From assembly GCA_021791195.1 (NCBI GenBank), contig JAJYXB010000008.1, forward strand, positions 74,921 to 138,920: 64,000 nt of DNA, in the 5' to 3' direction. Each line of letters begins with the position of its first letter. Position 1 is the stretch's first letter. A program made the translations under genes and the position numbers. The stretch is from Actinomycetes bacterium (GTDB lineage Bacteria > Actinomycetota > Thermoleophilia > BMS3ABIN01). The notes beneath the pieces are model-generated. The model was not told the DNA's origin. It saw only the letters and a list, made by a program, of their open reading frames with translations, and ran no database searches. Below, piece after piece: positions 10,872 through 18,729 of this stretch.

Positions 10872-12545
10872 CTACCCTGGCGCCTTGGGATAATAATAAT
10901 CGGCGCCGCTGCTGTCTTTGCAATGAGCAAAGATCGTGGTTTTAAACGACTGCAGCCCTCGGGATACGTTGTAGTCGATCGTGAAGTCCGCGTAGCCGCC
11001 CCGTCCCGCGATGTCACCCAGGTTCAGCGGCAGGGCCGTTTTTTCATTGACACCACTGTCCGCGTGCACCGAGGTTACGGATGTGCCCAACGCCTTCCCC
11101 GTGCCCTGATTGACGATTCTGAACCGGGAAGCCAGCACGCCATTATTGTAGTCGGCCCAGGCCGAATCCACATAAACCAGCTGCAGCTCAGGCGTCTGCG
11201 GCAGCAGCTGTCCGGTGGATTTGCGCGGCAGGCCGACAAGCTCGCAGAAGCTGTCATTATAAAGTGTCCGCTCGCTGGCGAGCAGCGGCTTGCGGTCACC
11301 GAGCACGCGCACCGGGCCGTCCTTGAGACCGGGATAGCTGGGTGTCTCGCGGCCGCTTTGACTGATATTGAAGCTGTCCTTGGGTTGAAGCGAATTGCCG
11401 ATATAGACGTTCGCCGCGGCGTTGCCGACGCCCTGGTTGGAGATCAGAAGCCAGCTGTTGAAGCCCTCCAATGGCCTGTTATTGTAGATGCTGAAATCCA
11501 TCTCGCTGTCAAGGCCGGAGGGCGGCGTACCCAGAACCTCTTCGAACGACTGTTTGTACAGCGAGCGCTGGCTGACCATGATCTTCTCGGTCTTGGTGCA
11601 GTCCGTGCACACCACCCTGACCGGTCCGTTCATCAGGCCGGCATACGTCGGTGTCACGTCCTGGTGCGGCGCGATCGGGTAGGTGCCCACGGGATTGGAG
11701 CTGTCGCCAACATACACGCTGGCATGCACCTCTGAATTGTTCAGGTTGGAGATCAGGATCCAGTCGCCAGGGCTGAAATTACCGGTCATGTCATACCAGG
11801 TGAAGAAATAAACGTTGTCCAGGAGGCTCGCGGGATAACCCATAACTTCGCTGAAGCTGCCGTGATAGATAACCCGCTGCGAGACCATCAGTTTCATGCC
11901 GTTGGTGCTGACTACGCGCACTGGCCCACCGATCATCTCCGGATAAACCGGCGTCACATCCTTGCCGGGATCGATGGTATACGTGCCCATCTTTTTGTCG
12001 CCGATGAAAACATCCACCGTGGCCTGCTTGCTGTCTTCGTTGGCGATGAGGAGCCAGTTGCCGTTCATACCATCGGCGGTCTTGGAGTCATACCAGGTGA
12101 AGTAGTAAGAGGAATCGAGGTTGTCTCCCTCGATGGCCGCCACCTCGTGGAAGCTGTTATTGTAAAAGACCCGCTGGGTGACCATGAGCGCGTCACCGCC
12201 GGTTGAGACCACCCGCACAGGTCCGCCCATGAAGCCGGGCCTGGTAACCTGCTGGCTGGAATGGGCGGGGATGTCAATCGTGGCATATGGAGTGGGCTCT
12301 TTGGCGAAATAGACCTTGGCATGGGCGGTGTGATCCTGAAGGTTGCCGATCACGATCTGGTCGCCGGTCATCCCGTGAGCGGGCATGGAATCATACCAGG
12401 CGAAGTAATAGGTCTGAGGATTGGGAGGCGGCGTGCTCGCCCCCGCCGTAGCGGTCACGATGCCTGCCAGGAGCAGAGTCGCCAGCAGAAGCGCCAGAGC
12501 GGCCGATGCTTTCAGCACGTAAGAGGTTGACACGATTTTTTTCAT
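10872..12545 (-). CDS. Secreted protein with four WYD/GGPV/SQR repeats and a C-terminal Ig-like domain
   Basis: The product is about 557 residues with a signal peptide (MKKIVSTSYVLKASAALALL). In the numbering of the track ORF, which starts three residues earlier, four repeats of about 100 residues follow at ~49-147, 149-246, 249-349 and 353-445. Each starts YYFTWYD-like, has NW.LI.N in the middle, then a T..YP....GGPVRV segment and ends SQR..Y..SF.EV.G. The fourth is the most diverged. The last ~110 residues (LQLVYVDSAWADYNNG...) resemble a CARDB-type beta-sandwich. I use the ATG at 12545 rather than the track's GTG at 12554. It is a paralogue of the C-terminal part of the downstream gene. 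The function is unknown. Confidence 0.85.
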   Translation of the reverse strand: MKKIVSTSYVLKASAALALLLATLLLAGIVTATAGASTPPPNPQTYYFAWYDSMPAHGMTGDQIVIGNLQDHTAHAKVYFAKEPTPYATIDIPAHSSQQVTRPGFMGGPVRVVSTGGDALMVTQRVFYNNSFHEVAAIEGDNLDSSYYFTWYDSKTADGMNGNWLLIANEDSKQATVDVFIGDKKMGTYTIDPGKDVTPVYPEMIGGPVRVVSTNGMKLMVSQRVIYHGSFSEVMGYPASLLDNVYFFTWYDMTGNFSPGDWILISNLNNSEVHASVYVGDSSNPVGTYPIAPHQDVTPTYAGLMNGPVRVVCTDCTKTEKIMVSQRSLYKQSFEEVLGTPPSGLDSEMDFSIYNNRPLEGFNSWLLISNQGVGNAAANVYIGNSLQPKDSFNISQSGRETPSYPGLKDGPVRVLGDRKPLLASERTLYNDSFCELVGLPRKSTGQLLPQTPELQLVYVDSAWADYNNGVLASRFRIVNQGTGKALGTSVTSVHADSGVNEKTALPLNLGDIAGRGGYADFTIDYNVSRGLQSFKTTIFAHCKDSSGADYYYPKAPG

Positions 12546-12661
12546 CTCCTGCACCCTTCATCCAGAGCGGCCGCTAGCGCCGCTACGCTTTAGACGGACG
12601 TAAGCCCCCGTCTTAACCGACCAACAATTATTGTCTTGCCTTCGAGGGGAGCCTGTTTCAG

Positions 12662-12720
12662 CATAGATCCATCAACGTTCCACGCCCCCCGCCTGCATAA
12701 AAAGGGTGCACGGATCTATG
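12662..12720. repeat. 9-bp inverted repeat upstream of the WYD-repeat gene
   Basis: CATAGATCC (12662-12670) and GGATCTATG (12712-12720) are exact inverted copies 41 bp apart, in the 422-bp space between the WYD-repeat gene and glyA. It could be an operator pair or a weak hairpin. Nothing else identifies it. Confidence 0.35.
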
Positions 12721-12739
12721 ATCACAAGGAATCACAAAC

Positions 12740-12970
12740 GTGAAAAAAACCGGCCCCACTCCCCTGGAAAATACGGCTCCGGTGCCTGCAACAACAGGTG
12801 CCGACACCGAGCAGCCCACCAATATAATTCACAATTATACAGATTATGAGAAATTTTACAACAGCGAAATGTATTTCAGTACATGCGTCCTGCCAACATC
12901 ACAAAACAACGTCAGCGCAAAAACGCGGCATCGGGGGATATGCTGGAGCAGGAGACTCCGGCTGGTTTAA
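12740..12970 (+). CDS. Possible small protein of unknown function
   Basis: This 76-codon ORF starts with GTG, nine bases after AAGGA. It reads [20 protein letters not shown] and continues with an Asn/Tyr-rich stretch. It ends by overlapping the convergent glyA stop by four bases. Its base composition is more AT-rich than its neighbours. I do not recognise a family and it may be spurious; it is listed because it is the only ORF with a ribosome site in this gap. Confidence 0.22.
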   Translation: MKKTGPTPLENTAPVPATTGADTEQPTNIIHNYTDYEKFYNSEMYFSTCVLPTSQNNVSAKTRHRGICWSRRLRLV

Positions 12971-14250
12971 AGATGCGGGTAGAGCGGAAAGCCGGCCAAC
13001 AGCTCTTCCACGCGGCGGCGCAGCCGCTGCCTGTCCGCCTCGGTGGTGTGCGGCCTGAGCGCCGTCAGGATGATGCCGGCCACTTCTTCCATCTCCGGCT
13101 CCCTGAAACCGCGACTGGTCACCGCCGGGGTGCCGATGCGGATGCCGCTGGTCACCGTGGGCGGCAGCTGGTCGTACGGCACAGCATTCTTGTTGACGGT
13201 GATGCCGACCTCCTCCAGACGGCTCTCCGCCTCGATGCCGGTGATGCCCAAATCGGTGAGGTCGGCCAGCATCAGATGGTTGTCGGTGCCGCCGGAAACC
13301 AGCTTGATACCACCTTCCTGCAGCCGCTGGGCCAGAAGCGCGGCGTTGGCGATCGTCTGCTGCTGCCGCCGCCTGAACTCCTCCGTTGCCGCCAGCTTGA
13401 AGCAGACCGCCTTGGCGGCGATGATGTGCATCAGCGGCCCTCCCTGCAGACCAGGGAAGATGGCCTTGTCGATGCCTTTGCCCAGTTCCTGCCGGCAGAT
13501 GATGACGCCGGAGCGCGGCCCCGCCAGGGTCTTGTGGGTAGTGGTGGTCACATAGTCGGCGACCGCGACCGGATCGGGATGCAGTCCCGCCGCCACCAGG
13601 CCGGCGATGTGGGCCATGTCCACCATCAGCCGGGCGCCGACGATGCGGGCGATCTCGGCGAAACGGGCGAAGTCGATGCTCCGCGGATAAGCGCTGGCGC
13701 CAGCGACGATCAGCTTCGGCTGGTGCTCGCGCGCCAGTTCTTCGATCTCATCGTAATCGAGCCGGCCGGTCTCGCGGTTAAGGCCGTAGCTGTGCACGTG
13801 GTAGAGACGGCCGGAGAAGTTGATTTTCATCCCGTGGGTGAGGTGGCCGCCGTGAGTCAGCTTCATCGCCAGGATAGCGTCGCCCATGGCCAGCTCGGCG
13901 AAATATACCGCCTGGTTGGCGGTGGAGCCGCTGTGCGGCTGGACGTTGACATGCTCGGCGCCGAAGAGCGCCTTGCAGCGCTCGATGGCAAGCGTCTCCA
14001 CTTCGTCAACAAACTCGCAGCCACCGTAATAGCGCGCGCCCGGATAGCCTTCAGCGTATTTGTTGGTCAGCACCGACGCTGCCGCCTCCAGCACGGCGCG
14101 GCTGGTGAAATTCTCCGAGGCGATCAGCTCGATGGTCTGCCGCTGGCGCGCCAGCTCCTTTCCTAGCAACTGCGCCAGCTCGCCGTCAGCCTCCGGAAGC
14201 GGCTGCCGGAACTCGGACTGTGTCCGCGGCTCTACTCCGCCGCCGGCCAA
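12967..14250 (-). CDS. glyA: Serine hydroxymethyltransferase
   Basis: This PLP enzyme converts serine and tetrahydrofolate to glycine and methylene-THF, which also supplies Thy[46 protein letters not shown] and the PLP-lysine motif [16 protein letters not shown] are unmistakable. The track ORF starts at 14475, but that extension is a shadow of rpiB. I choose the TTG at 14250, with GGAG five bases upstream, giving 427 residues and a 19-bp overlap with rpiB. Confidence 0.93.
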   Translation of the reverse strand: MAGGGVEPRTQSEFRQPLPEADGELAQLLGKELARQRQTIELIASENFTSRAVLEAAASVLTNKYAEGYPGARYYGGCEFVDEVETLAIERCKALFGAEHVNVQPHSGSTANQAVYFAELAMGDAILAMKLTHGGHLTHGMKINFSGRLYHVHSYGLNRETGRLDYDEIEELAREHQPKLIVAGASAYPRSIDFARFAEIARIVGARLMVDMAHIAGLVAAGLHPDPVAVADYVTTTTHKTLAGPRSGVIICRQELGKGIDKAIFPGLQGGPLMHIIAAKAVCFKLAATEEFRRRQQQTIANAALLAQRLQEGGIKLVSGGTDNHLMLADLTDLGITGIEAESRLEEVGITVNKNAVPYDQLPPTVTSGIRIGTPAVTSRGFREPEMEEVAGIILTALRPHTTEADRQRLRRRVEELLAGFPLYPHL

Positions 14251-14687
14251 CTCTGCTCCAGTTCGCTGATCATGCCGATGCGGCGCGAGTGCCGGCCGCC
14301 TTCGAAGCCGGTGCTGAGCCAGGTGTCGAGGATGTCGAGCGCCGTGCTGTCTTCCATCATCCGCTGCCCCAGGCAGAGGACGTTGGCGTCGTTGTGGCGC
14401 CGGCTCATCTCCGCCTGCTCCACGCTGCAGGGGCCGACGGCCCTGATCCCGGCGATCTTGTTGGCGGTGATGCACATCCCCAGGCCGGTGCCACAGACGA
14501 GAATGCCACGGTCGACCCGGCCCGCCGCGACCGCGCCGGCCACGCCGATGGCGTAAGCCGGATAGTCGACGCTCTGGTCGGAATCGGTCCCCATATCAAC
14601 CACCTCATGACCGGCGGCCTCGAGATGCCGGATGGTCATCTGCTTGAGTTCATAACCGGCGTGATCAGCCGCCAGCGCCAATCTCAT
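14232..14687 (-). CDS. rpiB: Ribose-5-phosphate isomerase B
   Basis: This enzyme interconverts ribose-5-phosphate and ribulose-5-phosphate in the pentose phosphate pathway. The N-terminus [16 protein letters not shown], the active-site [19 protein letters not shown] and [14 protein letters not shown] are diagnostic of the LacAB/RpiB family. The length of 151 residues is normal. It stands between the phosphatase gene (1-bp gap) and glyA (overlap), the order found in many Gram-positive genomes. Confidence 0.94.
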   Translation of the reverse strand: MRLALAADHAGYELKQMTIRHLEAAGHEVVDMGTDSDQSVDYPAYAIGVAGAVAAGRVDRGILVCGTGLGMCITANKIAGIRAVGPCSVEQAEMSRRHNDANVLCLGQRMMEDSTALDILDTWLSTGFEGGRHSRRIGMISELEQSWPAAE

Positions 14688-14688
14688 C

Positions 14689-15228
14689 TTATTCCTCCTG
14701 GCTTTCTTCCTGCCTGAAATCCGCTGTCCCCGCCCATGCCAGCGCGGCCTCCAGGACCGCGGAGAGCGTCGGCTTTAGCATGCCCAGTACCTCGAGATAA
14801 TGCTCGACACTCTCCCCGACGGGATCGGGGATGTCAGTCTGTGACGGCGGTTCGGCGCCCAGCGGGCGCGGAAACAGCAACGCCAAGTATACAGTATTTT
14901 TTTTCTCCGGGAAGCGGCGCCGAAGCCAGTCATGATGGCGCCTGGTGGCGGCGAGGATGACGTCGGCGGAGGCGGCGATGCCGGCGGTGACCTCGCGCGC
15001 CCGGTGAGCAGAGAGGTCCAGTTCCCAGCGGCGGCCGGCCTCCTGCGCCTCCGGCGTGGCGGGGTAGCCGGTGAGGCCGTGCGTGCCCGCCGAGCTTACC
15101 CGCAAACGGGCACTGGCGCCCTGGCGGCGGGCGTAATCCTTAAGCAGCGCCTCGGCCAGCGGACTGCGGCAGATGTTGCCGGTGCAGACGTAAAGGATGG
15201 AGACGGGACGCGGCGCGCTGTCATCCAT
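14689..15228 (-). CDS. Low-molecular-weight protein phosphatase (YwlE position)
   Basis: The P-loop CTGNICRSPLAEALLKDYA (C-x5-R-S) and the general-acid motif DIPDPVG show a complete LMW phosphatase active site. The syntenic B. subtilis gene, ywlE, is an arginine phosphatase whose specificity depends on Thr after the Asn (CTGNTCRS). Here that residue is Ile, as in phosphotyrosine enzymes, so phosphotyrosine specificity is the better inference. The product is 179 residues, slightly long because of a Glu-rich tail. It lies directly upstream of rpiB. Confidence 0.88.
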   Translation of the reverse strand: MDDSAPRPVSILYVCTGNICRSPLAEALLKDYARRQGASARLRVSSAGTHGLTGYPATPEAQEAGRRWELDLSAHRAREVTAGIAASADVILAATRRHHDWLRRRFPEKKNTVYLALLFPRPLGAEPPSQTDIPDPVGESVEHYLEVLGMLKPTLSAVLEAALAWAGTADFRQEESQEE

Positions 15229-15273
15229 TGCTGTACCGCTGGTTGGATTTTATTAGTTGCCGGATGGGAAAAT

Positions 15274-16014
15274 TCATGCGCCGAGCAGACCGATCTCCCG
15301 GATGATCTCGTCCCTGCCCACCGCTCCCTCCCTCAGGATGACGGCCGGCTGGCCGGCCGCCAGCGGCCGCAGGTCGACGACGGTCGAGGGCCGGCAGGGA
15401 TCGATCGGCCCGGCGTCCAGCACGTATTCACAGGCCTGGCGGATTCCTTCCGGAATTTCGTCTGCCGAGCAGGGATCGGCGGCGCCGGCCAGGTTGGCGC
15501 TGGTCAGCGCCAGCGGCGACGGCAGCCGCTCAAACAGCGCCGCCGCCGGCTGCGGCAGCGCCCGCACGCCCACGCCGCCGCCGGTAGCTGTCCGGGCGAT
15601 TGCGGACCACGCCGCGCGCTGGGGCTCCTGGCGTCCGGCAGCTGGCCCCGCCGCGCGCTGGGGCTCCTGGCGCTCCGCGTCTCCGCAAGCCCCGCCCTCA
15701 GCTTTCTCCCCGAAAGGCACCACCAGTGTCACCGGCCCGGGCAGCAGCGCCTCTACGGCGTTGGTGACCGCCGCCGGCAGCGGCGGGAAGTCATAGAAGA
15801 CCTGCTGCGCGTCGGGGAATACCAGAGCCACCGGCTTTTCCGCAGCCCTTCCCTTGGCGGCGAACAGCCGCGCCAGCGCCTCAGGCTCGGGTTTGCAGGC
15901 GATGCCGTAAACCGTGTCGGTGGGCAGCGCCACCAGCCGTCCGCGCTCCAGCGCCGCGGCCACGCCGGTCCAGTCGAAGCGGGTCATGGATCTGTACTGA
16001 AGGATTTCTGTCAC
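15274..16014 (-). CDS. Sua5/YciO/YrdC-type threonylcarbamoyl-AMP synthase with a repeat insertion
   Basis: This enzyme makes threonylcarbamoyl-AMP for t6A37 modification of ANN-decoding tRNAs. The core is clear: LVALPTDTVYGIACKP, KGRAAEKPVALVFPD, LLPGPVTLVVPF, PLALTSANLAG and STVVDLRP. Between residues ~104 and 150 sits an insertion (GEKAEGGACGDAERQEPQRA...) in which RQEPQRAA occurs twice, encoded by a 39-bp in-frame duplication. Normal family members lack it. The rest is intact, so the enzyme is probably active. It lies 45 bp upstream of the phosphatase gene, the usual ywlC-ywlE neighbourhood. Confidence 0.9.
   Translation of the reverse strand: MTEILQYRSMTRFDWTGVAAALERGRLVALPTDTVYGIACKPEPEALARLFAAKGRAAEKPVALVFPDAQQVFYDFPPLPAAVTNAVEALLPGPVTLVVPFGEKAEGGACGDAERQEPQRAAGPAAGRQEPQRAAWSAIARTATGGGVGVRALPQPAAALFERLPSPLALTSANLAGAADPCSADEIPEGIRQACEYVLDAGPIDPCRPSTVVDLRPLAAGQPAVILREGAVGRDEIIREIGLLGA
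15611..15672. repeat. 39-bp tandem duplication inside the Sua5 gene
   Basis: A 23-bp unit beginning GCCGCGCGCTGGGGCTCC occurs at 15611-15633 and again at 15650-15672, exactly 39 bp apart. The reading frame is kept, adding 13 residues per unit. It may be a small GC-rich mobile repeat tolerated in a surface loop. Confidence 0.7.
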
Positions 16015-16022
16015 TTAAAATT

Positions 16023-16127
16023 TCATCTTCCATCGCCTCTGGAAACAAGCGAACCGGAAACCACGTAGCCAATGCCGGCCTCGTCGAGCGCCCGGATTAC
16101 CTTGGCTAATAATTCCTGTTGTGACAT
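16023..16127 (-). pseudogene. Remnant of a nucleotidyltransferase-like protein
   Basis: In the minus frame, MSQQELLAKVIRALDEAGIG continues YVVSGSLVSRGDGR and stops after 34 residues. It matches the first part of MNT-type proteins (a helix, then Y.V.GS.A...). The expected continuation with G..R.T.DID is absent. It overlaps the 3' end of the upstream 71-residue gene by 22 bp, as intact pairs of this kind do. I read it as a decayed second gene of a two-gene cassette, cut off near the Sua5 gene. Confidence 0.5.
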
Positions 16128-16321
16128 TTTCCCAGGCGCTGCAGATAGAGCTTTTGAATGTCGTCTTCGGATATATCGGGGAAGCGTGCCCTCAGGCCAT
16201 GACGAAAAAGTTCCCGGGAGAAATCCGTCAGCTCGAAAGCCTTCAGCAGCCGTTGCTCCGGGGTCATCCGGCGCAGGGCTTCTATATACAGCTTGTGATT
16301 TGGGCGCGGTTTGACATCCAT
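16106..16321 (-). CDS. Small conserved hypothetical protein, partner of a nucleotidyltransferase
   Basis: This 71-residue protein has the pattern LRRMTPEQRLLKAFELTDFS ... LFRHGLRARFPDISEDDIQKLY and ends CHNRNY. I recognise this as a recurrent small family, usually directly upstream of nucleotidyltransferase-like genes, possibly a toxin-antitoxin or defence-type pair. The function is not known. Its partner is only a 34-residue remnant here, so the gene may be an orphan. Confidence 0.65.
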   Translation of the reverse strand: MDVKPRPNHKLYIEALRRMTPEQRLLKAFELTDFSRELFRHGLRARFPDISEDDIQKLYLQRLGKCHNRNY

Positions 16322-16578
16322 GCCTTGAAACTACATTCAAAGCCCACCTTCAGTCAAGGCGCCTTTCGATGTTTATGGAACAGCCTCCCGGCAAGTGAAG
16401 ACATGTGACGGCTGGCGCCTGTTTTCATCCCGAGCGTGGCGATCACCGGCGCCGTCAAAACAGATTTGCAAGGGCATGATAGCGATGCGCGTGATGGTGC
16501 TGATCCGGCATTTCCTGGCATTTTCAAAGCCCTGCCGGGCAGACCCGCGGGCAGGCAGATCGATTTCGCAATCATACC

Positions 16579-16608
16579 TTGACGGGCGTACGTTCGTACG
16601 CCTATAAT
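16579..16608 (+). promoter_or_regulatory. lexA promoter with operator palindrome filling the spacer
   Basis: TTGACG (16579-16584) and TATAAT (16603-16608) are separated by 18 nt. Those 18 nt are exactly the palindrome GGCGTACG-TT-CGTACGCC. A repressor bound there would block RNA polymerase directly, so this is the obvious candidate LexA operator for autoregulation. Upstream, 16341-16578 holds no supported gene. Confidence 0.75.
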
Positions 16609-16669
16609 GTTTTTCCCCACAAGGAAGGGGCAGCCGCCGGAGCCGAAGACGGCGCGAACCACTCTCACC

Positions 16670-17245
16670 ATGAACAGCAGGACGCCAAAACATTTCGACA
16701 GGATAGTCGCCTTCTACCGGGCCAACCGGCGCATGCCCAGCCACGCCGAGATCGCCGAGATCGCCGGGCTGCGCTCCAAGGGGACCACTTACAAGCTGGT
16801 CAACCGGCTGGTTTCACTGGGCCTGGTGGAGCGCGACGGAAAGGGGAAGCTGCTGCCAGGGCGCCGGTTTTTGAGCCTGCCGCAGCTGGGCACGGTCGAG
16901 GCCGGCTGGCCCTCGCCCGCCGAGGAGGAGCTGCTGGACACGATGAGCCTGGAGGAGTTCCTCATCGAGCGGCCGGACAACACCTTCATCCTCAAGGTGC
17001 AGGGCGACTCGATGATCGAAGCCGGGATCATGCCGGGCGACATGGTCCTGGTGGAGCGGGGCGTGCGCGAGAAGGACGGCGACATCATCATTGCCGAGGT
17101 CGACCGCGAGTGGACCATGAAGTACTACCGCAAGAAGAACGGCAAGGTCTGGCTGGAGGCGGCCAACAGCAGGTATGAACCCATATATCCGCGGGAAGAG
17201 CTGCGCGCCGCCGCCGTGGTCAAGGCGGTCATCAGGAAGTACTGA
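16670..17245 (+). CDS. lexA: LexA-type SOS repressor
   Basis: LexA represses SOS genes and self-cleaves when RecA filaments form. The N-terminal winged helix (PSHAEIAEIAGLRSKGTTYKL) is followed by a likely cleavage site VEAG-WPSPAEEELL. The catalytic Ser is in LKVQGDSMIEAGIMPGD and the catalytic Lys is in the DREWTMKYYRKK region. The track start at 16607 lies inside the -10 box of the promoter, so it cannot be used. The next in-frame start is ATG 16670, giving 191 residues. No strong ribosome site precedes it. The dinB-like gene follows after 110 bp. Confidence 0.9.
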   Translation: MNSRTPKHFDRIVAFYRANRRMPSHAEIAEIAGLRSKGTTYKLVNRLVSLGLVERDGKGKLLPGRRFLSLPQLGTVEAGWPSPAEEELLDTMSLEEFLIERPDNTFILKVQGDSMIEAGIMPGDMVLVERGVREKDGDIIIAEVDREWTMKYYRKKNGKVWLEAANSRYEPIYPREELRAAAVVKAVIRKY

Positions 17246-17355
17246 TGCGGAAATGTATTTTGACATCTTGCCCGTATTGCGGGAAACCGGCCGGCCCGGC
17301 GTTTTCATCGCCGGTGGCCGGCGTACGCGGCGCGCACTAAGACAGGGAGCGTTGG

Positions 17356-18681
17356 TTGGCCAGCGGCAGACAGGGCAATCTCACCATCTCTACGTTCCCC
17401 CGGGCGATCATCCACATTGACGCCGACGCCTTCTTCGCCGCCTGCGAACAGGCGCGCGACCCGCGGCTGAGAGGCAGGCCGGTGATCACCGGCAAGGAAC
17501 GCAACATCGTCGCCTCGATGAGCTACGAGGCCAAGGCCCGCGGCGTGGTGCGCGCCATGCGGCTGTCGGAGGTGAAAAAGCTCTGCCCGGACGCGGTCTT
17601 CCTGCCATCCGACTACGAGACATATAGTCTTTTGTCAAAACGGTTCTTCGCCATCGTCCGGCGCTTCACGCCGGACGTGGAGGAGTACGGTATCGACGAG
17701 TGCTTCGCTGACATCACCGGCATGCGCCGGCCGCTGAAGATGAGCTACCCGCGCATCGCCGCGGCGATCAAGGAGGAGCTGGGCCGTTCCTTCGGCCTCA
17801 CCTTCTCCTGCGGCCTGGCGCCGAACAAGACGATCGCCAAGATCGCGTCGAAGTGGAAGAAGCCATCGGGGCTGACGATCATCCCTGGCCGCGACATCCA
17901 GGACTTCATCGCCGGCATGCCGGTGGAGAAGGTGTGGGGCATCGGCCCGCAGACGACCGCATACCTGAACAAGCTGGGCGTCCGGACGGCGCTCGGGTTC
18001 GCCCGCAAGGACGAGGACTGGGTAAAGGCGCGCTTCAGCAAGCCGTTCTACAATACCTGGCAGGAGCTCAACGGCCACATGGTCCATGAGCTGGAGCTGG
18101 AGGAAAAAGACACCTGTGCATCGATCCAAAAGGTAAAGACGTTCACGCCGCCCTCGAGCGACCCGGAGTTCGTCTTCGCGCAGCTCTCCAAGAACGTGGA
18201 GAATGCCACGATGAAGGCGCGGCGCTACAAGCTGGCGGCCGGGCGCGCCGTCCTGTTTTTAAAGACACAGGATTTCCGCGGCGCCGGCGTCGAGGTGAGG
18301 TTCTCGCGCGCCACGCCCTTTCCTCACGAGATCATCGCGGTGATGCAGCCGGCGTTCAAGCGGCTGTTCAATCCGAAAAAGCTGTACCGCTCAACCGGGG
18401 TGGTGCTGTTCAAGCTCACCGAGGACCGTATCGTCCAGCCAGACCTCTTTGGCGTGACCGCGCAGCACGAGCGGCTGGGCAGGGTCTACGACGTCGTCGA
18501 CGGCATGCGGATCAAATACGGCAAGCACACGCTATTTCTGGGCTCGAGCTATTACGCCCACAAATTCGGCCAGCACCTGGGCGAGCGCGGCGACGCCCCC
18601 AGGCGGAAGGAAGAGCTGTTCAAGGGCGAGACGACGCGGCAGCGGCTGGGGATACCGATGTTCATGGGAGAGGTCAAGTAG
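17356..18681 (+). CDS. Y-family DNA polymerase (DinB/Pol IV-like)
   Basis: This is a translesion polymerase acting at damaged templates. The palm motifs IIHIDADAFFAACEQARDP and YGIDECFADITG provide the catalytic acidic residues. SYEAKARGVVRAMRLSEVKK (fingers) and CGLAPNKTIAKIASKWKKP (palm) are also typical. There are 441 residues including the little-finger domain. I see no clear beta-clamp peptide; the C-terminus reads KGETTRQRLGIPMFMG. TTG at 17356 follows GGGAG by six bases. The 110-bp gap after lexA contains a TTGACA at 17260 and a half copy of the lexA palindrome (GGCGTACG at 17320), suggesting SOS control. Confidence 0.9.
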   Translation: MASGRQGNLTISTFPRAIIHIDADAFFAACEQARDPRLRGRPVITGKERNIVASMSYEAKARGVVRAMRLSEVKKLCPDAVFLPSDYETYSLLSKRFFAIVRRFTPDVEEYGIDECFADITGMRRPLKMSYPRIAAAIKEELGRSFGLTFSCGLAPNKTIAKIASKWKKPSGLTIIPGRDIQDFIAGMPVEKVWGIGPQTTAYLNKLGVRTALGFARKDEDWVKARFSKPFYNTWQELNGHMVHELELEEKDTCASIQKVKTFTPPSSDPEFVFAQLSKNVENATMKARRYKLAAGRAVLFLKTQDFRGAGVEVRFSRATPFPHEIIAVMQPAFKRLFNPKKLYRSTGVVLFKLTEDRIVQPDLFGVTAQHERLGRVYDVVDGMRIKYGKHTLFLGSSYYAHKFGQHLGERGDAPRRKEELFKGETTRQRLGIPMFMGEVK

Positions 18682-18729
18682 GGGCGCGGTAAAGAAGCGC
18701 TCAACCGCTGCTCCGCAAGTGGCCAACAG

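Noticed and set aside
12662-12720. Insertion-sequence ends
   Set aside because: Only 9 bp match, no transposase and no target duplication are seen.
14251-14475. N-terminal extension of GlyA
   Set aside because: The Arg/Gln/Pro-rich sequence is rpiB read in another frame.
16354-16671. Minus-strand ORF overlapping the lexA promoter
   Set aside because: No family resemblance and it covers a clear promoter/operator.
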